Part shown: positions 1-4,763 of the stretch, piece after piece
Numbering within the stretch: position 1 is the first letter of the stretch
Layout of the letters: each line of letters begins with the position of its first letter
Origin: an uncultured Acetatifactor sp.
Lineage (GTDB): Bacteria > Bacillota > Clostridia > Lachnospirales > Lachnospiraceae
NCBI GenBank assembly: GCA_910585015.1
Contig: CAJUCT010000110.1
Location: forward strand, 1 to 5,024
Direction: 5' to 3'
Length of the DNA stretch: 5,024 nucleotides
Made by a program: the position numbers and the translations under genes
The notes under the pieces: generated by a model
The model's input: the letters and a program-made list of their open reading frames with translations, nothing else
Told to the model about the DNA's origin: nothing
Databases searched by the model: none

Positions 1-167
1 TCCTCCCGGTCAAGGGAATAATAGGCCTTGTGGCGGTATGTACGCAGACGGTAGGCTGCCTCCTTGCGGTCAAACTCTGCCATTGCCTCCGCTACCTCGT
101 CAGGCACTTCGATGAAAGAATCCATTGTATAATACGGGTAAAAATCCCGAAGATTGATGATAGCCAT
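1..167 (-). CDS. Sigma-70-like regulator of conjugative-element type, 5' part
   Basis: This minus-strand gene runs off the left edge; only its first 55 codons are present. The protein begins MAIINLRDFYPYYTMDSF and continues with EVPDEVAEAMAEFDRKEAAY and a basic, tyrosine-rich stretch (YRLRTYRHKAYYSLDRE). I recognise this as the N-terminus of the small (about 140 residue) sigma-70-like proteins common in clostridial conjugative transposons. Their sigma region 4 helix-turn-helix lies in the missing C-terminal part, so it cannot be checked here. By family such proteins are thought to activate transcription of element genes. The start is well supported: a GGAGGT ribosome binding site at 172-177 lies 4 bases before the ATG at 165-167, and the IINLRDFYP opening is the usual one. 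It is transcribed away from the XRE repressor at 2919, but with about 2.7 kb of other genes between them. The family call is from memory of related sequences. Confidence 0.75.
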   Translation of the reverse strand, partial: MAIINLRDFYPYYTMDSFIEVPDEVAEAMAEFDRKEAAYRLRTYRHKAYYSLDRE

Positions 168-226
168 GTTTACCTCCGTTTCGGTGTTTGGTGAATGAGT
201 TACCGGAACGGAGGCGGTGGGGAACG

Positions 227-263
227 GCACCGGGGCCGGGCTTCGGGCCAAGTTGGCCCGAGG
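227..263 (+). repeat. GC-rich palindromic repeat, copy 1
   Basis: TCGGGCCAA at 243-251 and TTGGCCCGA at 253-261 are perfect inverted complements around a single G. The stem can extend outward to 240-264 with one G-T wobble. The upstream flank GCACCGGGGCCGGG resembles the flank of copy 2 (3316-3353) in the same orientation, so the two behave as direct repeats about 37 bp long. On the minus strand this lies 60-100 bases upstream of the sigma-like start codon, so it may fold in that gene's 5' leader. It could also be a protein-binding site or part of a transfer origin. Function is not known. Confidence 0.75.
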
Positions 264-370
264 CTGTCCCATAGAAACAGAAATGCGCCCAAACAGCATG
301 GCGCTATTCGGACGCATGAAATATAACTATCGTTTTTGGATTGAATTATTTCACATTGATTGCCGGAATT

Positions 371-397
371 ACCCTTCCAAGGGGGCGGGCTTTTTTT
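371..397 (+). terminator. Weak plus-strand terminator-like site
   Basis: A short CCCT/AGGG hairpin (372-375 with 380-383) is followed by GGCGGGC and a run of seven T (391-397). The stem is short and the G/C block lies between stem and T-run, so this is only terminator-like. No plus-strand gene precedes it convincingly; it would end any plus-strand transcript through copy 1. Confidence 0.25.
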
Positions 398-434
398 AAT
401 GGTTCAGATAGTTGGATAATAAATAAGGACACAG

Positions 435-468
435 TGATACCTCTCAATGCTTTTAAGCATTTGATACC
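435..468. repeat. Small hairpin bracketed by TGATACC direct repeats
   Basis: TGATACC occurs at 435-441 and 462-468. Between them AATGCTT (446-452) and AAGCATT (455-461) form a perfect 7-base inverted repeat with two central T. TTGATACC recurs far away at 4594-4601. This could be a regulator-binding site or a remnant of element backbone; no function is claimed. Confidence 0.4.
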
Positions 469-528
469 GCCATATCCTTGAAAAAGGGTGACTTTAACAC
501 ACCCTCCATATATTCGATTTTTCGCAAA

Positions 529-563
529 GAAAAACGGCGGCTTTGATTTTATTCAAAACCGCC
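529..563 (-). terminator. Minus-strand factor-independent terminator
   Basis: GGCGG (536-540) pairs with CCGCC (559-563) and TTTGA (542-546) with TCAAA (553-557), with one C-A mismatch and a 6-base loop. Read on the minus strand the stem is followed by GTTTTTCTTT, a good U-tract. It lies about 90 bases past the stop of the 155-residue protein gene and probably ends the AraC operon transcript, separating it from the sigma-like gene. Confidence 0.7.
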
Positions 564-603
564 ATTAGGCTATCTTTATTCTGTCGGGCGCATGAAAACT
601 TTG

Positions 604-641
604 CCGCCGAACAACGGTTTTTTTTATTTTCCGTTGGGCGG
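604..641 (-). terminator. Hairpin just after the 155-residue gene, probable terminator
   Basis: CCGCC (604-608) pairs with GGCGG (637-641) and CAACGG (612-617) with CCGTTG (631-636), with a 3-base bulge and a 13-base AT-rich loop. It starts 11 bases after the stop codon of the minus-strand gene ending at 652. The minus-strand tract that follows (CAAAGTTTTC) is weak, so this may be a first, leaky terminator or an RNA-stabilising hairpin ahead of the stronger one at 529-563. Confidence 0.55.
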
Positions 642-651
642 TTTTATCATT

Positions 652-1119
652 TTACTGCAACAGTTCATTTTGTAAAAATCTTTTGATATAAGGTGTGCTT
701 TCTTCGGTTATAGAAGGCATGAACGCCATATATCTACATTTTTGATAGCGTTCCTTATCCATAATGAAGTCATATCCCATAACACATTTAGGATTGCAGT
801 CATTAGGATTCACAAGGCGTTTGCAGACAGACGCTTTTGCAATTTCTTTTTTCATCTTTGCCGGAAGCGTATCTAAAAACCCCATGTACTCATTAAGATG
901 CTGTGGGAAAATTCTAATCTTTATTCCCGTTTTTCTGCAAACGAAAGTAGCTAATGTCTTTTTTGTATCCCGAAAAAGATAGGAAACAGTAAAACCTCTT
1001 TTAGCTGTTTTGATTTCACGTTTGCAGTTGCTATCCAGAAGAAAATTATTTATATCTTCTACAAGATTTCTGCTTGCACCGGTAGTCTCTAAAAATTCAT
1101 CATAATTTTTGTCTATCAT
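652..1119 (-). CDS. Unrecognised 155-residue protein with a C-terminal cysteine cluster
   Basis: I do not recognise a named family. The protein is soluble and basic, with no signal peptide or membrane segment. Four cysteines in the C-terminal half are spaced C99-x8-C108-x3-C112-x15-C128 within KASVCKRLVNP, NDCNPKC and YQKCRY, which could bind zinc or another metal; C32 and C61 lie outside the cluster. The start is firm: GAGGTT overlapping the upstream stop codon precedes the ATG at 1117-1119. The gene lies only 9 bp after the AraC-type regulator, so the two are almost certainly co-transcribed, and two hairpins follow it. That context suggests the protein acts in the same ligand response as the regulator, for example as an accessory binding protein, but this is inference. 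The length and clean operon fit argue for a real, intact gene. Confidence 0.85.
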   Translation of the reverse strand: MIDKNYDEFLETTGASRNLVEDINNFLLDSNCKREIKTAKRGFTVSYLFRDTKKTLATFVCRKTGIKIRIFPQHLNEYMGFLDTLPAKMKKEIAKASVCKRLVNPNDCNPKCVMGYDFIMDKERYQKCRYMAFMPSITEESTPYIKRFLQNELLQ

Positions 1120-1128
1120 GTTGTAACC

Positions 1129-1977
1129 TCATATTTTTCTGATTGGCAGCCAAACTTCATATTGCATATTATTAGGGTCAGGGTTTAGATAAACCTCTAT
1201 ATCAGGAGTATTGGCAAATTCAAATCCAGAGGTTGGAAGCCATTCTGTTATGATGCGTTGTTCCAATTCTTGAATGGATATCCCTGTACCAGTTCCGCTA
1301 AAAATAGCCCATGTACAAGCAGGAACAACATATTCATCTAAGGAATTGTCGATTTCAGCGGAGGAAGATACCGCTATAAAATATTGCCAGTCCTCTTCGT
1401 CATTGCACACGCTTACACCCAAGACACCCATAGGCTGATTATTCATAAGCGGTGCAATTTTTTCTAATGTGCCGTTTACAGCTGCATTTTGCCACATTTG
1501 CGGTACGGCTGCGAAATTGTTTTCTATTTCCTTATCCAGCGGATGAGATACTCCCACAATGCGAAAGGCTACTTTTTCTTCAATGCGATAATTCAATTCC
1601 TCTACTCCTTTTACAGTTATTTTAAAGCTGACAGGGGGATAAGACTTCATAGGAACGCCTCCTTTCTTTGCCATTGATGGCGCTATGCCATGCACATTTT
1701 GAAATGCCCTATTAAATGCAGTCGGGGAAGAATACCCATATTTCATACCAATATCAATAATTTTTTCAGTTCCGCTTTGCAGATCAATAGCGGCTAAAGA
1801 CATTCGCCTGCGACGGATATATTCCGAAAGCGGAATACCTGCCATATATGCAAACATTCTTTGAAAGTGGTATGTAGAGCAACATGCTATGCGCGCAAGT
1901 TCATCATAACTTATTTCTTCTGCAAGGTGTTCCTCAATATAAGAAATTGTTTTATTCAGTTTTTCTATCCATTCCAT
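1129..1977 (-). CDS. AraC-type regulator with GyrI-like effector-binding domain
   Basis: This is a 282-residue cytoplasmic transcription factor. The N-terminal AraC DNA-binding domain (about 5-103) has two helix-turn-helix units: SYDELARIACCSTYHFQRMF near 23-42, and IIDIGMKYGYSSPTAFNRAF near 73-92 with the usual GYSSPTAFNRAF recognition segment. From about 116 to the end is a GyrI-like effector domain, shown by SFKITVKGVEELNYRIEE, AFRIVGVSHP and a C-terminal EVYLNPDP..YEVWLPI block. Regulators of this plan (the Rob/BmrR type of ligand domain) bind hydrophobic or cationic compounds and often activate efflux or detoxification genes; the ligand cannot be read here. I chose the ATG at 1975-1977: AAGGAG (1985-1990) lies 7 bases upstream. 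A TTG in frame at 2001 would place that binding site inside the coding region. The cysteine-cluster gene follows 9 bp later. Length is normal for the type and the gene is intact. Confidence 0.93.
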   Translation of the reverse strand: MEWIEKLNKTISYIEEHLAEEISYDELARIACCSTYHFQRMFAYMAGIPLSEYIRRRRMSLAAIDLQSGTEKIIDIGMKYGYSSPTAFNRAFQNVHGIAPSMAKKGGVPMKSYPPVSFKITVKGVEELNYRIEEKVAFRIVGVSHPLDKEIENNFAAVPQMWQNAAVNGTLEKIAPLMNNQPMGVLGVSVCNDEEDWQYFIAVSSSAEIDNSLDEYVVPACTWAIFSGTGTGISIQELEQRIITEWLPTSGFEFANTPDIEVYLNPDPNNMQYEVWLPIRKI

Positions 1978-2000
1978 TTTTTTACTCCTTTCCAGTGACA

Positions 2001-2006
2001 ATTATA
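2001..2006 (-). promoter_or_regulatory. Possible -10 box for the AraC-type operon
   Basis: The minus strand reads TATAAT, a perfect -10 match, about 24 bases before the chosen ATG. This would give a very short leader that still includes the AAGGAG site. No good -35 hexamer lies 16-18 bases upstream, as expected for a promoter needing an activator, but the call is weak. Confidence 0.35.
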
Positions 2007-2027
2007 TTTCTTTGGATTGATTATTTC

Positions 2028-2054
2028 CTCTCTTTTCATGCACAAAAAAGAGAG
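2028..2054. other. Hairpin between the DUF5131 and AraC-type genes
   Basis: CTCTCTTTT (2028-2036) and AAAAGAGAG (2046-2054) form a perfect 9-base stem with a 9-base loop. It begins 2 bases after the DUF5131 stop codon. Neither strand carries a T-run after the stem, so it is not a standard terminator. It may slow or partly end transcription, or protect the 3' end of the upstream message. Confidence 0.5.
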
Positions 2055-2056
2055 TG

Positions 2057-2764
2057 TCAGAAGTTTATATTTGCTTTTTTTGCTTGATTGCATAAATCAC
2101 GGACTTTTAATGTATATAATTTATCATCTTTGATAAAGTGTGTACCGCATTGCCTAAACTCAAAGTGTACATTATGGAAAATACATTGCTCCCGGATCTG
2201 TAATACCCAGTCATAGTCAAGCGGCCTTGCGTTTTTATCAGATTCTCCGCCGACAACAACTAATTCTATATCGTGCAAATATGCAGAGAGATTGACGTTC
2301 TCAATCAATGGCTGGCAAATAATATTTTTATGCCTAATAGGAAGGCTGGAAAAAATGTCTAATCGGTAATCGGCATTTTCTTGATTTTCAACCGTACAGC
2401 AAACCGTAACATTTTCGTACCCACTTTCCCAATCATGCGGAACACAATCCAAAAATCTTTCAATTCTTTTTGTCAGAAAGAGAAAATGTAAGTCGGAGCG
2501 TTCCCGTATCATTTCCCAACATTCAGTACGCCATTTATCTGCGTCCTCTATCAAGAAGTCTGATGAAAAACATACATAAACCATTTGCCCCGATTTTATT
2601 TTGCAAGTTCCATTTTTGTTTTTTTCAATAGGGTCATAAAATTTTTCGGTTTGCTTAATAATGTTTGTGTCAATCCCCTTTTTATAATCTCCCTTATGTA
2701 TGTAGCAAAATTTGCAGCCTGTACTGTAACGATGACAGCCACGCCAAGGATTCCATATCGCCAT
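2057..2764 (-). CDS. DUF5131 (phage Gp37/Gp68-like) protein with three-cysteine motif
   Basis: I recognise this 235-residue protein as DUF5131, the bacteriophage Gp37/Gp68 family. Marks visible are the opening MAIWNPWRGC, the cysteine motif C10-x6-C17-x2-C20 (GCHRYSTGCKFCY), SSDF near 67-70, FLFLTKRIERF near 95-104, VVGGES near 170-175 and a late FEFRQCG near 201-207. The three clustered cysteines resemble the iron-sulfur site of radical SAM enzymes, so a radical reaction is plausible; substrate and reaction are unknown. Family members often sit beside a three-Cys-motif partner (TcmP); none is in this window. The start is firm: GGAGG lies before the ATG at 2762-2764, and MAIWNPW is the usual N-terminus. 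Length matches the family and the gene is intact. Its promoter (2794-2822) faces away from the XRE gene, so that repressor could influence it. Confidence 0.88.
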   Translation of the reverse strand: MAIWNPWRGCHRYSTGCKFCYIHKGDYKKGIDTNIIKQTEKFYDPIEKNKNGTCKIKSGQMVYVCFSSDFLIEDADKWRTECWEMIRERSDLHFLFLTKRIERFLDCVPHDWESGYENVTVCCTVENQENADYRLDIFSSLPIRHKNIICQPLIENVNLSAYLHDIELVVVGGESDKNARPLDYDWVLQIREQCIFHNVHFEFRQCGTHFIKDDKLYTLKVRDLCNQAKKANINF

Positions 2765-2793
2765 TTTTATCCTCCAATCTACTATTCTATATA

Positions 2794-2822
2794 ATTTTAT
2801 ACGGATTTAGATAAAAGTGCAA
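2794..2822 (-). promoter_or_regulatory. Sigma-A-type promoter of the DUF5131 gene
   Basis: On the minus strand TTGCAC (2817-2822) is separated by 17 bases from TAAAAT (2794-2799). Both hexamers match the housekeeping consensus well and the spacing is ideal. The GGAGG site and ATG of the DUF5131 gene follow about 30 bases later. Confidence 0.65.
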
Positions 2823-2866
2823 CTATGTGAATAAGAAATAAAACACTACATAATATCAAATTCCAT

Positions 2867-2895
2867 TACATTTTCATAAGTCAACTCGAAATGTA
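2867..2895. promoter_or_regulatory. Inverted repeat, candidate operator for the XRE regulator
   Basis: TACATTT (2867-2873) and AAATGTA (2889-2895) are perfect inverted complements with a 15-base spacer. The half-site centres are 22 bp apart, two helical turns, which suits a dimeric helix-turn-helix protein. The repeat covers the predicted -35 and touches the -10 of the XRE promoter, so self-repression is the simplest reading. Binding is inferred from position only. Confidence 0.4.
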
Positions 2896-2899
2896 CAAT
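2871..2899 (+). promoter_or_regulatory. Likely promoter of the XRE regulator gene
   Basis: TTTTCA (2871-2876, four of six consensus bases) and TACAAT (2894-2899, five of six) are separated by 17 bases. The AGGGTG ribosome binding site and the start codon follow. It diverges from the DUF5131 promoter, whose -35 lies about 50 bp away. Confidence 0.5.
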
Positions 2900-2918
2900 G
2901 ATATAGGGTGATATGAGA

Positions 2919-3383
2919 ATGAACCAAGATGAAAGACGATTTGATTTTCACGTTTTAGGGCTGGCTATCAAGCAGGCCCGAGAGGAACGGGGCTGGACGC
3001 AGGCCTGCCTTGCGGAATTAGTCGGAAAGATTGATCGCACGATTATGCGCATTGAAAATAAGGGGCAGCACCCCAGTTTTAATTTATTCTTCCAGCTTGT
3101 CACAATGTTTGATATTTCCGTAGACCAGTTTTTCTACACGGAAGGGCATAGGGGCGAGGACAGTTGCCGAAAGTCTATTGATGTAATGCTGAACACCATG
3201 AACGAGAAGGAACTCGTAGTTATGAAAGCGACAGCTGAAGGCTTGAAAAAAGCCAGAGAAACGGAGGTCTCCGCTGCCGCTCCGGTCGGCGCTGGACGTG
3301 CGCCACCGGCGCACAGCACCCCCAGACCCGGCTTCGGGCTAACTTGGCCCGAAATGTCAGCGTCGCTTTGCTCCTTATATTAG
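2919..3383 (+). CDS. XRE-family repressor, Tn916 ORF9-like, with aberrant C-terminal tail
   Basis: The body is a Cro/CI-type helix-turn-helix protein: FDFHVLGLAIKQAREERGWT, then QACLAELVGKIDRTIMRIEN, then KGQHPSFNLFFQLVTMFDIS near 12-67. The IENKGQHPS signature and overall plan match the ORF9-type repressors of Tn916-like elements, which restrain transcription of transfer genes. I chose the ATG at 2919: AGGGTG (2905-2910) lies 8 bases before it but only 2 before the ATG at 2913. Family members stop near residue 116, after a helix like MNEKELVVMKATAEGLKKAR. Here the frame continues for 38 codons (3267-3383) of Ala/Gly/Pro-rich sequence (VSAAAPVGAGRAPPAHSTP and beyond). That tail is the translation of a GC-rich hairpin block including palindrome copy 2. 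The natural stop seems lost, so the tail is probably a by-product rather than a domain; the repressor body looks intact. A terminator follows at 3395. Confidence 0.88.
   Translation: MNQDERRFDFHVLGLAIKQAREERGWTQACLAELVGKIDRTIMRIENKGQHPSFNLFFQLVTMFDISVDQFFYTEGHRGEDSCRKSIDVMLNTMNEKELVVMKATAEGLKKARETEVSAAAPVGAGRAPPAHSTPRPGFGLTWPEMSASLCSLY
3298..3314 (+). repeat. GC-rich hairpin inside the XRE tail
   Basis: GTGCGCC (3298-3304) and GGCGCAC (3308-3314) form a perfect 7-base stem with an ACC loop. It lies 18 bases before the copy 2 palindrome. Copy 1 has no equivalent hairpin, so copy 2 carries extra structured sequence. Confidence 0.6.
3316..3353 (+). repeat. GC-rich palindromic repeat, copy 2
   Basis: TTCGGGCTAA (3333-3342) pairs with TTGGCCCGAA (3344-3353) through ten positions, one of them a T-G wobble, around a single C. 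The flank GCACCCCCAGACCCGG resembles that of copy 1 in the same orientation, making a direct repeat about 3.1 kb away. It lies in the translated tail of the XRE gene, where structure rather than protein sequence seems to be what is conserved. Confidence 0.75.
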
Positions 3384-3394
3384 CTTGAGGTTAT

Positions 3395-3433
3395 AAAAAT
3401 AGCAGAGGCTCATTATAATCCCCTGCTATTTTT
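3395..3433 (+). terminator. Strong terminator after the XRE gene, probably bidirectional
   Basis: AAAAATAGCAG (3395-3405) and CTGCTATTTTT (3423-3433) form a perfect 11-base stem, extended by GG/CC pairs past one mismatch. The A-run on one arm and T-run on the other allow termination in both directions. It ends the XRE transcript 12 bases past its stop and backs up the nuclease terminator on the other strand. Confidence 0.85.
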
Positions 3434-3460
3434 GTACTAACATAATAAATTGATTTTTTG

Positions 3461-3489
3461 AAAAACTCTCAACGTCATTGAGAGTTTTT
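3461..3489 (-). terminator. Terminator overlapping the stop codon of the nuclease gene
   Basis: AAAAACTCTCAA (3461-3472) and TTGAGAGTTTTT (3478-3489) form a perfect 12-base stem with a 5-base loop. The stop codon of the minus-strand nuclease gene (3475-3477) lies inside the loop, so one arm is coding. On the minus strand the stem ends in a T-run and more AT-rich sequence follows. Confidence 0.85.
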
Positions 3490-4482
3490 ATCCTCATCCA
3501 CCATTTCCGTTAATTCCTCAAGTTTCTTTTGTAAGATTTCCTTGCTGATTAGTTTCGTCCTATATTCGGAAATCATGGTTGGACTCATGTTCCGGCTCAG
3601 GGCATATTCAACAACGTCCTCGTCCTTACTCTTGCAAAGAATAATGCCAACGCTGGGATTTTCGTGGGGCTTCTTTACATCCCGGTCTAACGCTTCAAGA
3701 TAAAACTGCATTTTTCCCAAGTATTCCGGTTTGAAATCATCAATTTTCAACTCAATTGCAACAAGACATTGTAGTTCCCTATGAAAAAAGATTAAATCCG
3801 TATAATAGTCGTTCTTTCCTACTTGAAGATGATATTCTTCTCCCATAAAAATAAAATCCCTGCCAATTTCCAGTAAAAACTTTTTCATATTCTTCAAAAT
3901 GGCCTTTTTCAAATCATATTCCCTATAAGGCTCGGGAAGATCTAAAAACTCCAACATATACATGTCCCTGATTATGTTCGCAGGCGCAGCCTGGGATATG
4001 GCGGAAGGCGCCTTGCCTTCTGATAGCATTAAACGTTCATAATATCCGCTGTCAATCTGCCGTTCCAGTTCTTTTGCTTTATACTTTTCCCGAGAGGCCA
4101 GCTTCAAATAGAATAATCTCTCTGCATCCGATTTTGTCTTTGACATGATATGCAAATTATTTGACCATGTATTTTCTCTTAGCAGAGTTCCTAACTCTGG
4201 CTTGTCACAATAAGTTTCAAAGAACTGCTTCATGCGCCAGATATTCTGTGGGGAATAGCCTCTAATCCCTGGTTCCTGCGTCAGAATGTATTCAGAAAGT
4301 GCCTTTACGGTAGAACGTCCCCAGCCATCCTGCACGGCCTTGTTGGAAACAAATTCTCCAATTCCCCAATAAAGGTCAATCATTGTGGCATTCACTTGAT
4401 AGGCAGCTTTCCGGCGGGCATCTGCTATCATTTGCAGAATGGCATGAAAATCACTTTGATAGTTTAATGCTAAATCGTCCAT
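3475..4482 (-). CDS. DUF1016/YhcG-type PD-(D/E)XK nuclease
   Basis: This intact 335-residue protein has the two-part plan of the YhcG family. The N-terminal DUF1016 region (about 8-150) includes NATMIDLYWGIGEFVSNK, YSPQNIWRMKQFFETY near 76-91, NTWSNNLHIMSK near 104-115 and YKAKELERQIDSGYYERLML near 134-153. The C-terminal nuclease domain (about 170-320) has the PD-(D/E)XK core: D229 in YYTDLIFFH, E244-x-K246 in VAIELKIDDF, and Q259 in GKMQFYLEALD. All expected catalytic positions are present, so activity on DNA or nucleic acid is likely. The family is frequent on mobile elements and near restriction-modification loci; a role in defence or recombination has been suggested but is unsettled. The start is good: GAGG (4490-4493) lies 7 bases before the ATG, behind an extended -10 promoter. 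No restriction or methylase partner is next to it here, so it appears to be a lone gene. Confidence 0.95.
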   Translation of the reverse strand: MDDLALNYQSDFHAILQMIADARRKAAYQVNATMIDLYWGIGEFVSNKAVQDGWGRSTVKALSEYILTQEPGIRGYSPQNIWRMKQFFETYCDKPELGTLLRENTWSNNLHIMSKTKSDAERLFYLKLASREKYKAKELERQIDSGYYERLMLSEGKAPSAISQAAPANIIRDMYMLEFLDLPEPYREYDLKKAILKNMKKFLLEIGRDFIFMGEEYHLQVGKNDYYTDLIFFHRELQCLVAIELKIDDFKPEYLGKMQFYLEALDRDVKKPHENPSVGIILCKSKDEDVVEYALSRNMSPTMISEYRTKLISKEILQKKLEELTEMVDEDKNSQ

Positions 4483-4515
4483 ACATTTTCCTCGTTCCGA
4501 TAATCTGTTTGGATA

Positions 4516-4524
4516 ATTATATCA
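4516..4524 (-). promoter_or_regulatory. Extended -10 promoter of the nuclease gene
   Basis: The minus strand reads TGATATAAT: a perfect TATAAT (4516-4521) preceded by the TG of an extended -10 element. No good -35 is seen at the right spacing, which extended -10 promoters tolerate. The nuclease start codon follows about 33 bases downstream. Confidence 0.6.
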
Positions 4525-4763
4525 TGGAATATGCTCAAAATGAAGATATATTTTTCCATTTAGAAAATATGTTATACCACCTTAGTTTAAATTTTGATAC
4601 CTTAGTGTTACGAAATACTCCATAAAACAAGAGGCAAAGGTATAAAAGTACTAAGCCTTTGGAAACAGCGCAGATAATGCTTGAAACTAAACGGCTTCTA
4701 TACGGCCAAATCGTAACAGCCATATTCCCTTTTTAATCATTTTTACCAGCTGGAAAAGAATAT
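4525..4763. other. AT-rich region without a supported gene
   Basis: No gene is convincing here. Short frames on both strands (plus up to 4625; minus 4723-4535) lack ribosome binding sites and recognisable sequence. ACCTTAGT occurs at 4579-4586 and again at 4599-4606, exactly 20 bp apart, the second copy preceded by TTGAT; this could be a regulator site upstream of the nuclease promoter. CAAAGG and CCTTTG form a 6-base inverted repeat around 4635-4660, and CCAGCTGG at 4746-4753 is a perfect 8-base palindrome. Confidence 0.4.

Larger units (their letters stand above)
168..651. other. Gene-poor leader and intergenic region
   Basis: No convincing gene is present between the sigma-like gene and the 155-residue protein gene. 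The stretch holds the GC-rich palindrome at 227-263, a weak plus-strand terminator-like site, a small hairpin between short direct repeats, and two minus-strand terminators. On the minus strand a frame is open from the stop at 553-555 to the stop at 346-348, about 68 codons. It has no ATG, and its TTG/GTG codons lack a ribosome binding site. A plus-strand frame at 217-399 (60 codons) runs straight through the palindrome and has no ribosome binding site; I regard it as non-coding. The minus-strand DNA from about 200 to 400 probably forms the long 5' leader of the sigma-like gene, but I could not identify a good promoter. Confidence 0.5.

Noticed and set aside
227..263. Calling the palindromes a transfer origin outright
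   Set aside because: No relaxase gene or known nick site is visible, and three copies in different contexts do not fit a single origin.
217..399. Plus-strand 60-codon frame through palindrome copy 1
   Set aside because: It has no ribosome binding site, translates a GC palindrome and an AT-rich leader, and matches no family. It lies opposite the probable leader of the sigma-like gene.
764..982. Plus-strand 72-codon frame
   Set aside because: It lies entirely opposite the well-supported 155-residue protein gene and has no ribosome binding site.
1978..2001. Upstream TTG start for the AraC-type regulator, adding eight residues
   Set aside because: The extra codons contain the AAGGAG ribosome binding site that serves the ATG at 1975-1977.
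3084..3319. Minus-strand frames of 76 and 61 codons opposite the XRE gene
   Set aside because: They are shadows of the XRE coding sequence and the GC-rich tail, without ribosome binding sites or recognisable products.
3298..3353. Copy 2 hairpins as the transcription terminator of the XRE gene
   Set aside because: They lie before the stop codon of the frame and have no T-run. The hairpin at 3395-3433 is a much better terminator.
4383..4723. Plus 80-codon frame over the nuclease start and minus 62-codon frame beyond it
   Set aside because: The plus frame overlaps the nuclease N-terminus and its promoter. The minus frame is AT-rich with hydrophobic, low-information sequence and no ribosome binding site.
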